Shown here piece after piece: positions 1 through 7,518 of a DNA stretch of 64,000 nucleotides. The position numbers and the translations under genes were made by a program. Position 1 is the stretch's first letter. Each line of letters starts with the position of its first letter. This DNA is from Xanthomonas sp. GTDB lineage: Bacteria; Pseudomonadota; Gammaproteobacteria; Xanthomonadales; Xanthomonadaceae. The notes below the pieces were generated by a model that saw nothing but the letters and a program-made list of their open reading frames with translations, did no database searches and was not told the origin of the DNA. The stretch is from the NCBI RefSeq assembly GCF_017163755.1, contig NZ_JAFIWC010000024.1, forward strand, positions 1-64,000, written 5' to 3'.

Positions 1-56
1 CGACTTAGCGGCCTGCCGCACTCCGCTCTCACCTCAACGGTATACCCGCATAAGAC

Positions 57-120
57 ACAAGCGGCTTCAGCCGCGACGGGCTTCACTGATGGAGCCTGTC
101 GCGGCTGAAGCCGCTCCTAC
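57..120. repeat. REP doublet A (REPIN-like inverted pair)
   Basis: Two copies of a REP palindrome (core GCGGCTTCAGCCGCGAC) face each other around a short spacer containing GGGCTTCACTGATGGAGCC. The left copy lacks its outer GTAGGA end; the right copy (98-120) is complete on the opposite strand. The same doublet recurs at 328-396 and a degraded one at 6194-6258. Such inverted pairs are typical of REPINs mobilised by RAYT transposases; no RAYT gene is in this window. Confidence 0.8.
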
Positions 121-194
121 GCAAGCGTGCGGTGCGCTTGCGGCAGCGCTGCAGCCATGCCACGCCCGTTGCGGGCGGGCGTTCGGAGTCGCCT

Positions 195-326
195 CGCTCC
201 CCGGCCATGCTCGGCAGGCCCTCGGCGGCCAGCCGGTTGGCCAGCCGGTTCAGCAACGCCTGCTCGCGCAGCCTTGAGCGAGCTTCCAGGCGTTTTCTCC
301 TGGATGCCGAAAGGCGCCGTGAATCC
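195..326 (-). pseudogene. decayed duplicate of the marR 3' end
   Basis: Read on the minus strand, this stretch encodes EQALLNRLANRLAAEGLPSM followed by G. This nearly matches the C-terminus of the MarR gene just upstream (EQALLNRLIDRLAAEGLPSM, then TGK). Similarity continues upstream in a shifted frame (TAPFGIQEK against VAPMVLECE), so the copy is frameshifted and has no start codon. The copy lies at a constant offset of about 273 bp from the intact one, and the REP doublets in front of each copy keep the same offset. The whole segment therefore looks like a tandem duplication of REPIN plus gene tail. It is non-functional remnant DNA. Confidence 0.7.
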
Positions 327-327
327 T

Positions 328-396
328 GTAGGAGCGGCTTCAGCCGCGACGGGCTTCACCGATGGAGCCTGTCGCGGCGGCTGAAGCCGCTCCTAC
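328..396. repeat. REP doublet B (REPIN-like inverted pair)
   Basis: A complete REP copy at 328-350 (GTAGGAGCGGCTTCAGCCGC, then GAC) faces an inverted copy at 371-396 that carries a 3-base CGG insertion in its stem. The spacer is almost identical to that of doublet A. It lies immediately downstream of the MarR gene and could fold into a stable cruciform or hairpin in the transcript. Confidence 0.85.
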
Positions 397-466
397 ACAA
401 GTGTGCGGTGCGCTGCGGCTGCGCTGCAGCCATGCAACGCGCTTTGCGGGCGGGCGTCCGGTCGTT

Positions 467-946
467 TCACTTCCCGGTCATGCTCGGCAGGCCTTCGGCG
501 GCCAACCGGTCGATCAGCCGGTTCAGCAGCGCCTGCTCGTCGGCGCTGAACGGCGCCAGCAGGCGCCGCTCGCATTCGAGCACCATCGGCGCCACCACCT
601 CGTAGACCTCCACCCCGGCCGCGGACAGGTGCAGCACCGAGCGGCGGCGGTCGTCGCCGTGGGTCTCGCGCTGGATGAAGCCGCGCTCGAGCAGGCGCGC
701 CACCGCGCGGCTCACCGCCACCTTGTCCATCGCGGTGCGCTCGGACACCTCGCCGGCCGACAGGCCCGGATACAGCGCCAGCACCGCCATCACCCGCCAT
801 TCGGTCACCGCCATGCCGTAGCGCTCGCCGTAGACGCGGGCGATGTTGCTGCTGATCCGGTTGGACAGGACGCTGATGCGATAGGGGAGGAACTGTTCCA
901 GGTCGAGCGTGGGCTGATCGGGGGCGGCGGGTTCGATGGGGGGCAT
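467..946 (-). CDS. MarR family transcriptional regulator
   Basis: A 159-residue winged-helix regulator of the MarR family. The core shows the wHTH region (about residues 50-105, LSAGEVSERTAMDKVAVSRA) and the wing with the characteristic DDRRR motif. The reading frame can be extended to 997. That would place codons across a perfect palindrome in the divergent promoter, so the ATG at 946 (MPPIEPAAP) is preferred. The gene is divergent from hppD, and the palindrome lies inside the hppD promoter spacer. It therefore probably represses hppD (and perhaps hmgA) and is relieved by an aromatic ligand. That role is inferred from position; the family assignment is firm. Confidence 0.85.
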   Translation of the reverse strand: MPPIEPAAPDQPTLDLEQFLPYRISVLSNRISSNIARVYGERYGMAVTEWRVMAVLALYPGLSAGEVSERTAMDKVAVSRAVARLLERGFIQRETHGDDRRRSVLHLSAAGVEVYEVVAPMVLECERRLLAPFSADEQALLNRLIDRLAAEGLPSMTGK

Positions 947-959
947 GCTGCATTGCACC

Positions 960-988
960 TTGCTGGTGGTTACATTTGTAACTATAAG
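960..988 (+). promoter_or_regulatory. hppD promoter with embedded MarR-type operator
   Basis: TTGCTG (960-965) and TATAAG (983-988) are separated by exactly 17 bp, a good sigma-70 arrangement pointing at hppD. The spacer contains the perfect palindrome GTTACATTTGTAAC (969-982). A dimeric MarR regulator bound there would block RNA polymerase. The site lies 23 bp upstream of the chosen marR start, so autoregulation is also plausible. Confidence 0.65.
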
Positions 989-1077
989 GGAGGACACTTC
1001 ACGTCCATTCTCGCGAGTCTGCCGTCCATCCGCATCCGAAATTTCGGGCGGCGCGGCCCGCGCTCCAGGAGACGATC

Positions 1078-2190
1078 ATGAGCGCACAACCGCAGTATCC
1101 ATCCCAGCCGACCAACCTGGGCATGCAGGTCACCACGTTCGAGAATCCGATGGGCATCGACGGCTTCGAGTTCGTCGAATTCGCCGCGCCGGCCGGACAG
1201 GGCGAGCAGCTGCACGCCTACTTCCGCAGCATGGGCTTCACCGCGGTGCTGCGCCATCGCGCGCGGCCGATCACCGTGTATCGCCAGGGCGGGGTGAACT
1301 TCCTGGTCAACGAGGATCCGGATTCGTTCGCCGCCGACTTCGCCGCCGCGCACGGTCCCTGCGCCTGCGGCTTCGCGATCCGTTTCCAGCAGCCGGCCGA
1401 CACGGTGTTCGCCCGGGTGCTGGAGAACGGCGGCGAAGCGATCGCCGACAAGGCCGACACCCGCGCGGTGCCGGCGCCGGTGGTCAAGGGCATCGGCGAC
1501 TGCATGCTGTACCTGGTCGACCGCTACGGCGACAAGGGCTCGGTGTACGCCGATTTCGAGCCGGTGCCCGGCGCCGAGCCGCATCCGGCCGGCTTCGGCC
1601 TGACCTTCATCGACCACCTGACCCACAACCTGTACTTCGGCAACATGCAGCGCTGGTCGGACTACTACGAGCGCCTGTTCAACTTCCGCGAGATCCGCTA
1701 CTTCGACATCAAGGGCGCCAAGACCGGGCTCACCTCCAAGGCGATGACCGCGCCGGACGGCGTGGTGCGCATCCCGCTCAACGAGTCCTCCGACCCGAAG
1801 AGCCAGATCAACGAATACCTGGACGCCTACCACGGCGAAGGCATCCAGCACATCGCCTGCTTCACCGACGACATCTACGAGACGGTGGAGCGCATGCGCG
1901 CCGCCGGGGTCGAGTTCCTTGACACGCCGGACGCCTATTTCGAAGTGATCGACCAGCGCATCCCCGACCATGGCGAGGACGTGCCGCGGCTGGCCCGGAA
2001 CAAGATCCTGATCGACGCCGACCCGGAGACCAAGCAGCGCAAGCTGCTGCAGATCTTCACCCAGAACTGCATCGGCCCGATCTTCTTCGAGATCATCCAG
2101 CGCAAGGGCAACGAGGGCTTCGGCGAAGGCAACTTCCAGGCGCTGTTCGAGAGCATCGAGCGCGACCAGATGAAGCGCGGCGTGCTCTGA
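1078..2190 (+). CDS. hppD: 4-hydroxyphenylpyruvate dioxygenase
   Basis: Converts 4-hydroxyphenylpyruvate to homogentisate, the second step of tyrosine degradation and the entry to pyomelanin-type pigment. The 370-residue protein has the two vicinal-oxygen-chelate domains. The non-haem iron ligands are visible as H180 (DHLTHN), H258 (GIQHIA) and E338 (FFEIIQR), in the expected C-terminal domain spacing. The ATG is preceded by AGGAG five bases upstream. It heads a catabolic unit with hmgA, now interrupted by a DUF559 gene, and is divergent from a MarR regulator. Confidence 0.97.
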   Translation: MSAQPQYPSQPTNLGMQVTTFENPMGIDGFEFVEFAAPAGQGEQLHAYFRSMGFTAVLRHRARPITVYRQGGVNFLVNEDPDSFAADFAAAHGPCACGFAIRFQQPADTVFARVLENGGEAIADKADTRAVPAPVVKGIGDCMLYLVDRYGDKGSVYADFEPVPGAEPHPAGFGLTFIDHLTHNLYFGNMQRWSDYYERLFNFREIRYFDIKGAKTGLTSKAMTAPDGVVRIPLNESSDPKSQINEYLDAYHGEGIQHIACFTDDIYETVERMRAAGVEFLDTPDAYFEVIDQRIPDHGEDVPRLARNKILIDADPETKQRKLLQIFTQNCIGPIFFEIIQRKGNEGFGEGNFQALFESIERDQMKRGVL

Positions 2191-2218
2191 CGCCGCATCG
2201 CGGCATGCGCCGACGCAT

Positions 2219-2663
2219 CAAAAGCCCCTCTCCCGACGGGAGAGGGGTTGGGGTGAGGGTACGGTGGCGTCATGACCGCAAAGCCGCCATTGCCTACAGC
2301 GACGCTCAGAAACGCCCGCAGGTTGCGCCAAGACATGACCGATGCGGAACGGAAGCTCTGGCAGTATCTGCGCGGCGGGCGTCTGCTCGGTCTTAAATTC
2401 CGCAGACAGCACCTGGTTCCACCTTACGTTGTCGATTTCTACTGCGAGGCATTAAAACTGGCCGTTGAGCTGGATGGTTCGCAACATTCGACAAAGGCCG
2501 ATGCCGAACGGACTCGCTATCTGCAGGCGCAAGGAATGCACGTACTGCGCTTCTGGAACAACGATGTAATGCTGCAACCGGACGCGGTACTGGAGTCGAT
2601 TCTGGGCTTTGCCAGCGTCCGCACCCTCACCCCAACCCCTCTCCCGGTGGGAGAGGGGCTTTC
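2219..2663 (+). mobile_element. DUF559 unit bounded by inverted hairpin repeats
   Basis: The DUF559 gene is bracketed by two inverted copies of a roughly 37-bp element. The left copy (2222-2260) is CCCCTCTCCCGACGGGAGAG followed by GGGTTGGGGTGAGGGT. The right copy (2622-2661) is its reverse complement apart from the loop. Each copy is itself a 10-bp hairpin with a GTTGGGGTGAGGG tail, so the layout is hairpin-gene-hairpin. It sits between hppD and hmgA, which are functionally a pair, and its base composition is less GC-rich than theirs. No target-site duplication could be identified by eye. Mobility is an inference. Confidence 0.5.
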
Positions 2664-2685
2664 AGAGCTAGAGTCCATGCCATGA
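2272..2685 (+). CDS. DUF559 domain protein, Vsr/PD-(D/E)xK-like endonuclease
   Basis: A 137-residue protein of the DUF559 family, which has a Vsr-like restriction-endonuclease fold. Visible hallmarks are an N-terminal [17 protein letters not shown] segment, then LKFRRQ, then VVDFYC and [10 protein letters not shown], the presumed acidic active-site strand (D and ExDG). The last about 20 residues ([13 protein letters not shown]) are simply the translation of the right-hand repeat, so the native C-terminus has been captured from repeat DNA. Its stop overlaps the hmgA start (ATGA). Substrate and biological role are unknown; members are often found as solitary genes near such repeats. Confidence 0.85.
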   Translation: MTAKPPLPTATLRNARRLRQDMTDAERKLWQYLRGGRLLGLKFRRQHLVPPYVVDFYCEALKLAVELDGSQHSTKADAERTRYLQAQGMHVLRFWNNDVMLQPDAVLESILGFASVRTLTPTPLPVGEGLSELESMP

Positions 2686-3995
2686 ACATCCAGCATCACG
2701 GCTACCAATCCGGCTTCGGCAACGAATTCGCCACCGAGGCCGTGCCCGGTGCGCTGCCGCAGGGGCAGAACTCGCCGCAGCGCGTGGCCCATGGCCTGTA
2801 CGCCGAGCAGCTATCCGGCACCGCGTTCACCGCGCCACGCGGCGTCAACCGGCGCAGCTGGCTGTACCGCATCCGCCCGGCGGCGGTGCACGGCACGTTC
2901 GCGCCGTATGCGCAGGCCAGCGCGTTCCACAACGACTTCGACGCCGGCCCGGTGTCCCCCGACCAGTTGCGCTGGAGCCCGTTGCCGCTGCCGCAGGCGC
3001 AGGCGTCGGTGGATTTCGTCGACGGGCTGTACACGATGGCCGGCAACGGCTCGGCCGCCGCACAGCACGGCGTGGCGGTGCACATGTACGCGGCGAACGT
3101 CTCGATGCACGGCCGCTTCTTCTACGATGCCGACGGCGAACTGCTGATCGTGCCGCAGCACGGCGCGCTTCGCCTGTGCACCGAGCTGGGCGTGCTCGAG
3201 GTGGCCCCGCAGGAGATCGCGGTGATCCCGCGCGGCGTGCGCTTCCGCGTCGAGCTGCCCGATGGCGCCGCGCGCGGCTACGTGTGCGAGAACTTCGGCG
3301 CGCTGCTGCGCCTGCCCGACCTGGGCCCGATCGGCGCCAACGGTCTGGCCAATCCGCGCGACTTCCTCACCCCGGTGGCCGCCTACGAGGAGGACGAAGG
3401 CGAGTTCGAGCTGATCGCCAAGTTCCAGGGCCACCTGTGGCGCGCGCCGATCGGCCATTCGCCGCTGGACGTGGTCGCCTGGCACGGCAACTACGCGCCG
3501 TACAAGTACGACCTGCGCCGCTTCAACGCGATCGGCTCGATCAGCTTCGACCATCCCGATCCGAGCATCTTCACCGTGCTCACCGCGCCCAGCGACACCC
3601 CGGGCACCGCCAACCTGGATTTCGCGATCTTTCCGCCGCGCTGGCTGGTGGCGCAGCACACCTTCCGCCCGCCGTGGTTCCACCGCAACGTGGCCAGCGA
3701 ATTCATGGGCCTGGTGCACGGCGTGTACGACGCCAAGGCCGAAGGCTTCGCCCCGGGCGGCGCGTCGCTGCACAACTGCATGAGCGGCCACGGCCCGGAC
3801 GCGGCGACCTTCGCCAAGGCCTCGCAGGCGGACCTGTCGCAGCCGGACGTCATCGCCGACACCATGGCCTTCATGTTCGAGACCCGCGCGGTGCTGCGCC
3901 CGAGCGCGCAGGCGCTGGACGCGGCGCACCGGCAGCGCGACTACCAGCAGTGCTGGGCGGGGCTGCGCAGGCATTTCGTCGCGCCGCCGCAGTAG
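2682..3995 (+). CDS. hmgA: homogentisate 1,2-dioxygenase
   Basis: Opens the ring of homogentisate to maleylacetoacetate, the step after HppD. The 437-residue length fits the family. The N-terminus [12 protein letters not shown] is diagnostic, and the iron-site region [12 protein letters not shown] and the downstream [11 protein letters not shown] segment (catalytic His) are intact. The start overlaps the stop of the DUF559 gene by four bases, so translation may now be coupled to it. Maleylacetoacetate isomerase and fumarylacetoacetase are not adjacent in this window. Confidence 0.97.
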   Translation: MNIQHHGYQSGFGNEFATEAVPGALPQGQNSPQRVAHGLYAEQLSGTAFTAPRGVNRRSWLYRIRPAAVHGTFAPYAQASAFHNDFDAGPVSPDQLRWSPLPLPQAQASVDFVDGLYTMAGNGSAAAQHGVAVHMYAANVSMHGRFFYDADGELLIVPQHGALRLCTELGVLEVAPQEIAVIPRGVRFRVELPDGAARGYVCENFGALLRLPDLGPIGANGLANPRDFLTPVAAYEEDEGEFELIAKFQGHLWRAPIGHSPLDVVAWHGNYAPYKYDLRRFNAIGSISFDHPDPSIFTVLTAPSDTPGTANLDFAIFPPRWLVAQHTFRPPWFHRNVASEFMGLVHGVYDAKAEGFAPGGASLHNCMSGHGPDAATFAKASQADLSQPDVIADTMAFMFETRAVLRPSAQALDAAHRQRDYQQCWAGLRRHFVAPPQ

Positions 3996-4077
3996 CGGCG
4001 CAGGATGTGAACGGTGCACAGCCCGTTCACCCGCGCACGCGGTAGCCTGCGAACCTGATGCCGTGCGAGGAGTCGCG

Positions 4078-4728
4078 ATGAAGCCGAAGCTGCCTGCCAC
4101 CGCCATGCTCCTGCTCGCGCTGTGCGCCTGCGGCCGGCAGGAAACGCCGCCGCCCGCGCCCGCCTCCGGCGGCCAGGCCGACGCGTTGCCGCCGCCGCCG
4201 ATCGACCAGCCCGACGGCGACGTGCCGCCGGCGCAGGCCCCGGCCGGCGCGATGCCGCCGGAGATGGCGCGGGCCGACCGCACCCTGGCGCAGTTCGACG
4301 GCTACGGCGACGTGCGTTTCGGCATGAGCGCCGAGCAGGCGCGCCGCGCCTGGGGCGGCGAGCTCGACGGCAAGCCCGGCGAAGCCGGCGGCTGCTACTA
4401 CCTGACGCCGAAATGGGCGCAGGGCACCCAGGACTTCGGCTTCATGGTGGAAGGCGACAAGCTGGTGCGCTACGACGTCGGCCATCCGAAGGAGACCGCG
4501 CCGGGCGGCGGCAAGGTCGGCATGCGCGCCGAGGAACTGCGCCAGCGCTACGCCGGGCGCATCGAGGAGCAGCCGCACAAGTACGTCGAAGGCGCCAAGC
4601 TGCTGCGCATCCGCAGCGACGCCGGGCAGCCGGGGGTACTGGTGTTCGAGCTGGACGCCACCGGCACCGCCACCGCCTGGCGCGTGGGCGTGCCGCCGCA
4701 GGTGGACTACGTCGAGCGCTGTTCCTGA
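4078..4728 (+). CDS. hypothetical lipoprotein
   Basis: A 216-residue secreted protein with a lipoprotein signal (MKPKLPATAMLLLALCAC; lipidated Cys about residue 18), then a Pro/Ala-rich linker. The globular domain begins near YGDVRFGMSAEQARRAWGG. The phrase V-R-F-G-M-S-x-x-Q-A is typical of small periplasmic proteins of unknown function in Xanthomonadaceae. An in-frame GTG lies at 4063, but GAGGAG sits six bases before the ATG at 4078, which decides the start. No operon partner is evident. Confidence 0.7.
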   Translation: MKPKLPATAMLLLALCACGRQETPPPAPASGGQADALPPPPIDQPDGDVPPAQAPAGAMPPEMARADRTLAQFDGYGDVRFGMSAEQARRAWGGELDGKPGEAGGCYYLTPKWAQGTQDFGFMVEGDKLVRYDVGHPKETAPGGGKVGMRAEELRQRYAGRIEEQPHKYVEGAKLLRIRSDAGQPGVLVFELDATGTATAWRVGVPPQVDYVERCS

Positions 4729-5190
4729 CGCCACGCCAGGCGGTGCCGGCGCGTGGAGCATCTCCCGCCGCCGCCATGCACGCTATCGCCTCCTGGCGTT
4801 GTCGCCGACCCCGTACGCCGCGCTCGTCCAGAGCGCCGGGCGCGCACTTGGACTCGGCTTGATGACGGCCCGGTCCAGCAGATGCAGATACGCGATGTAG
4901 AAGAATCGGCGAGGCTCTTCCGCCTTCCGATCGGTCTTTGACGGGATTGATCGCAGCTTCGCGTAGCGCTGCAGCCGCTGCCAGCGCTGCGGCCGGAGCG
5001 CCTGGGTCCGCCCGCGCGGAAAGGGCGTGCGAATGCGCTGGACCCTCCGCATCGGCGTTGGCCAGGCGGCTGCGGCGACCGGGCAGCCCCCGCATTGCGC
5101 GCCAGCGCCAGCCGCCGCCGGCGCAAAAGACGCGGCGTGATCGGTCCAGCGCATAGAATCGCCGCATCGTCACGAGGGGAGGGCCGGGCC
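4729..5190. other. intergenic stretch, nothing recognised
   Basis: About 460 bases between the lipoprotein and exchanger genes. Reading frames on both strands are open only because of high GC and lack recognisable protein features or ribosome-binding sites. A strong GAGGGGAGGG ribosome-binding site appears at 5174-5183, for the next gene. Confidence 0.5.
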
Positions 5191-6141
5191 ATGCTGAGCG
5201 CGATCGGAGTGTTGCTGTTGGGGCTGGTGTTGCTGGCGTTGGGCGGCGACTCGATCGTCAAGGCCGCCTCCGGGCTGGCGCAGCGCCTGGGCGCGTCGCC
5301 GTTCGTGGCCGGCCTGCTGCTGGTGGCGTTCGGCACCTCGCTGCCGGAACTGGCGGTCAATGCGCGCGCCTATGTGGTCGGCGCGCAGGAGCTGGCGCTG
5401 GGCAACGCGATCGGCAGCAACCTGGCCAACGTCGGCCTGACCCTGGCGCTGGCGGCGCTGGCGGCGCCGCTGCTGGTGCGCACGCGGCTGTTGTCGCCGC
5501 TGCTGGTGCTGCTCGCGCTGGCGACGCTGGCGTTGATCGCGTTCGGCCTGGACGGGGCGGTCTCGCGCATCGAAGGCGCGGCGCTGCTGCTGGTCTTCGT
5601 CGGCGCGGTCGCGTTCCTGCTGCGCCGTGCGCGCAGCGAGGACGCGGCGTTACAGCTGGGCCTGTCCGGCTACGCGGTGACCCGCACCGCGCTGGGCCTG
5701 AATCTGCTGCGGCTGCTGATCGCCGTGGCGCTGCTGTACTTCGGCGCCAAGCTGGTGGTGGACGCCGCGCCGCGGCTCGGCGCCGCCTGGGGCCTGTCGC
5801 CGCTGTTGGCCGGCCTGCTGCCGGTGGCGATCGGCACCGCGCTGCCGGAAGCCGCCGCGGCGATCGCCGCCGCGCGCCGCGGACAGGGCGACATGGTGGT
5901 CGGCCACGTGATCGGCTCGAGCCTGTTCAACCTGCTGGTGGTGGTCGGCGGCATGGCCGCGCTGCGGCCACTGCCGTTGCCGGCCTCGTTCGTGCGGCTG
6001 GAGCTGCCGGCGGCGATCGCCTTCATCGTGGTGCTGTACCCGATGCTGCGCGGCGACCTGCGCATCAGCCGCGGCGAAGGCGCGATCCTGCTGCTGGCGT
6101 TCATGGCCTGGGTGGGGCTGGAAGTGGCGCTGCTGGCCTGA
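5191..6141 (+). CDS. calcium/sodium:cation exchanger, CaCA family (YrbG-like)
   Basis: A 316-residue inner-membrane antiporter with about ten hydrophobic segments. The two diagnostic alpha-repeats are present: GTSLPELAVNARAY with downstream GNAIGSNLANVG in the first half, and GTALPEAAAAI with GHVIGSSLFNL in the second half. Inverted duplicated repeats with acidic GTxxPE motifs form the cation site in this family. The ATG at 5191 is chosen over an upstream start because of the adjacent ribosome-binding site and because it yields a normal N-terminal membrane helix. The cation (Ca2+, Na+ or K+) cannot be told from sequence. Confidence 0.9.
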   Translation: MLSAIGVLLLGLVLLALGGDSIVKAASGLAQRLGASPFVAGLLLVAFGTSLPELAVNARAYVVGAQELALGNAIGSNLANVGLTLALAALAAPLLVRTRLLSPLLVLLALATLALIAFGLDGAVSRIEGAALLLVFVGAVAFLLRRARSEDAALQLGLSGYAVTRTALGLNLLRLLIAVALLYFGAKLVVDAAPRLGAAWGLSPLLAGLLPVAIGTALPEAAAAIAAARRGQGDMVVGHVIGSSLFNLLVVVGGMAALRPLPLPASFVRLELPAAIAFIVVLYPMLRGDLRISRGEGAILLLAFMAWVGLEVALLA

Positions 6142-6193
6142 GCCGGGACCGGGGACCGGGGACCCGGAAAGGCAGGCGGCACGTGATGCCACT

Positions 6194-6258
6194 GTAGGAG
6201 CGGCTTCAGCCGCGACCGGCGCACCTGTGAAGCCGGCCACGACTGGAGCCGCTTGCAC
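6194..6258. repeat. REP element with degraded inverted partner
   Basis: A full REP (GTAGGAGCGGCTTCAGCCGC, then GAC) at 6194-6216 is followed by a decayed inverted copy around 6240-6258 (GACTGGAGCCGCTTGCAC). It lies between the convergent exchanger gene and the Pha antiporter operon, a usual REPIN location. It may act as a transcript-end stabiliser. Confidence 0.65.
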
Positions 6259-6362
6259 ACGCCAGCTGGCTGCAAATCGCCGTTGGCATGCGCTGGCGGT
6301 CATGAGCCGAAAAGACCTGGCTAATCAGCGCGACCGCCCGCGCTACGCCGGTCGGGGCAACA

Positions 6363-6734
6363 TCAACGCGGATCTTCCTGCGCCGGCGGCGGCAGGCCTT
6401 CCTTCTCGGCGCTGTCGCTGCCGGGCACTTCCGGGCGGTCTTCCATCATCAGCGACAGCGCCGCCTTGGCCATCATGTGCGCGCTGATCGGCGCGGTGAT
6501 GAACAGGAACGCGGTGATCAGCAGCTCGCGCGGCTGCGGGTCCTGGCCCAGGAACAGGTGGTAGCCCACCGAGGCCAGCAGCACGCAGCCCACGCCGAGC
6601 GTGCTGGCCTTGGTCGGCGCGTGCAGGCGCTTGAAGAAGTCCGACAGCTTCACCAGTCCCAGCGCGCCGACCAGGATGAAGAAGCAGCCGACGATCAGCA
6701 GCAGCGACAGCCCCACCTGCAGCGCCGCGATCAT
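6363..6734 (-). CDS. phaG: Mrp/Pha antiporter subunit G
   Basis: The 123-residue MnhG/PhaG subunit of a multisubunit Na+(K+)/H+ antiporter in the inner membrane. Three hydrophobic helices are followed by a polar tail. The family signature LGLVKLSDFFKRLHAPTKAS and the following TLGVG are present. The start overlaps the end of phaF by four bases, and it is the last gene of the operon. The subunit is small and not catalytic itself, but Mrp complexes normally need all subunits. Confidence 0.93.
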   Translation of the reverse strand: MIAALQVGLSLLLIVGCFFILVGALGLVKLSDFFKRLHAPTKASTLGVGCVLLASVGYHLFLGQDPQPRELLITAFLFITAPISAHMMAKAALSLMMEDRPEVPGSDSAEKEGLPPPAQEDPR

Positions 6735-7015
6735 TCGACGATGTCCCGGCGCAGCACGTACTTGCTCAGCACCACGGTGCTGCCGAAGCCGAGCATCGCG
6801 ATGATCAGCGCCGCTTCGAAATACACCGGCGAATCCAGGTACATGCCGAACAGCATCAGTTCGGCGATCGCGGTCACCGACAGCGTGTCCAGCGCCAGGA
6901 TGCGGTCGGGCACGGTCGGCCCGCGCAGCAGGCGCCACAGCGCCAGCAGCATCGCCAGCCCGACCACGTGCATGCAGGTGGCGATGGTGGTTTCGATGAA
7001 CATGTTGCCTGTCAT
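6731..7015 (-). CDS. phaF: Mrp/Pha antiporter subunit F
   Basis: A 94-residue membrane protein of the MnhF/PhaF family. It has three helices with the typical RGPTVPDRILALD loop and a C-terminal helix ending GSTVVLSKY. The ATG at 7015 overlaps the phaE stop by four bases; a second ATG at 7003 is possible. Translational coupling with its neighbours fits assembly of a single membrane complex. Confidence 0.93.
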   Translation of the reverse strand: MTGNMFIETTIATCMHVVGLAMLLALWRLLRGPTVPDRILALDTLSVTAIAELMLFGMYLDSPVYFEAALIIAMLGFGSTVVLSKYVLRRDIVE

Positions 7016-7518
7016 GGGAAGATCTCCATCAGCGGCGCTTCGTAGCGCGTCTTGATCTGGCGGATCACCGCCTCGGCGTCGTCCAGGTGCAGCACGTGCA
7101 CCAGCAGGTACTTGCGGTCGTCCGACAGCGCCGCCGACACCGTGCCCGGGGTCAGCGTGATCATGCTGGTCAGCGCGGCGATGCCATGGATGTTGGCGAT
7201 GTCCAGCGGCACCCAGATGAAGCCGGGGCGGATCCTCGATTCGGGGCCGAGCACCTGCAGCGCCACGACCACGTTGGAACGCACGATGTCCCAGGCCACC
7301 ACGCACAGCATCTTCGGCACCGCGCGCAGCGAGCCGATGCGCGCGAACTCGCGGTCCAGGCGCGCGGCGAACAGCGGGATCGCCACGCCGAGCAGCGCGC
7401 CGAGCAGCGCCTGGGCGAGGTTGAAGCTGTCGCTCATCAGCAGCCAGAACACGGCCACGGTGATGGTCAGCGGCCACGAGGGAAACAGGCGTCGCCACCA
7501 GGGTGCGGGCGTGGTCAT
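7012..7518 (-). CDS. phaE: Mrp/Pha antiporter subunit E
   Basis: A 168-residue MnhE/PhaE subunit. Hydrophobic N-terminal helices (VAVFWLLMSDSFN) are followed by the soluble domain with the family phrase NIHGIAALTSMITLTPGTVS. Start and stop both overlap the neighbouring subunit genes by four bases. It contributes to the Mrp complex, which exchanges cytoplasmic Na+ (or K+) for protons and supports pH and salt homeostasis. Confidence 0.93.
   Translation of the reverse strand: MTTPAPWWRRLFPSWPLTITVAVFWLLMSDSFNLAQALLGALLGVAIPLFAARLDREFARIGSLRAVPKMLCVVAWDIVRSNVVVALQVLGPESRIRPGFIWVPLDIANIHGIAALTSMITLTPGTVSAALSDDRKYLLVHVLHLDDAEAVIRQIKTRYEAPLMEIFP

Noticed and set aside
2219-2663. Complete insertion sequence
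   Set aside because: No transposase; the DUF559 protein is nuclease-like and target-site duplications are not evident, so only a mobile-element hypothesis is made.
4442-5173. Possible minus-strand gene between lipoprotein and exchanger
   Set aside because: It overlaps the lipoprotein gene in antisense and has low-complexity Arg/Ala/Pro composition, with no ribosome-binding site.
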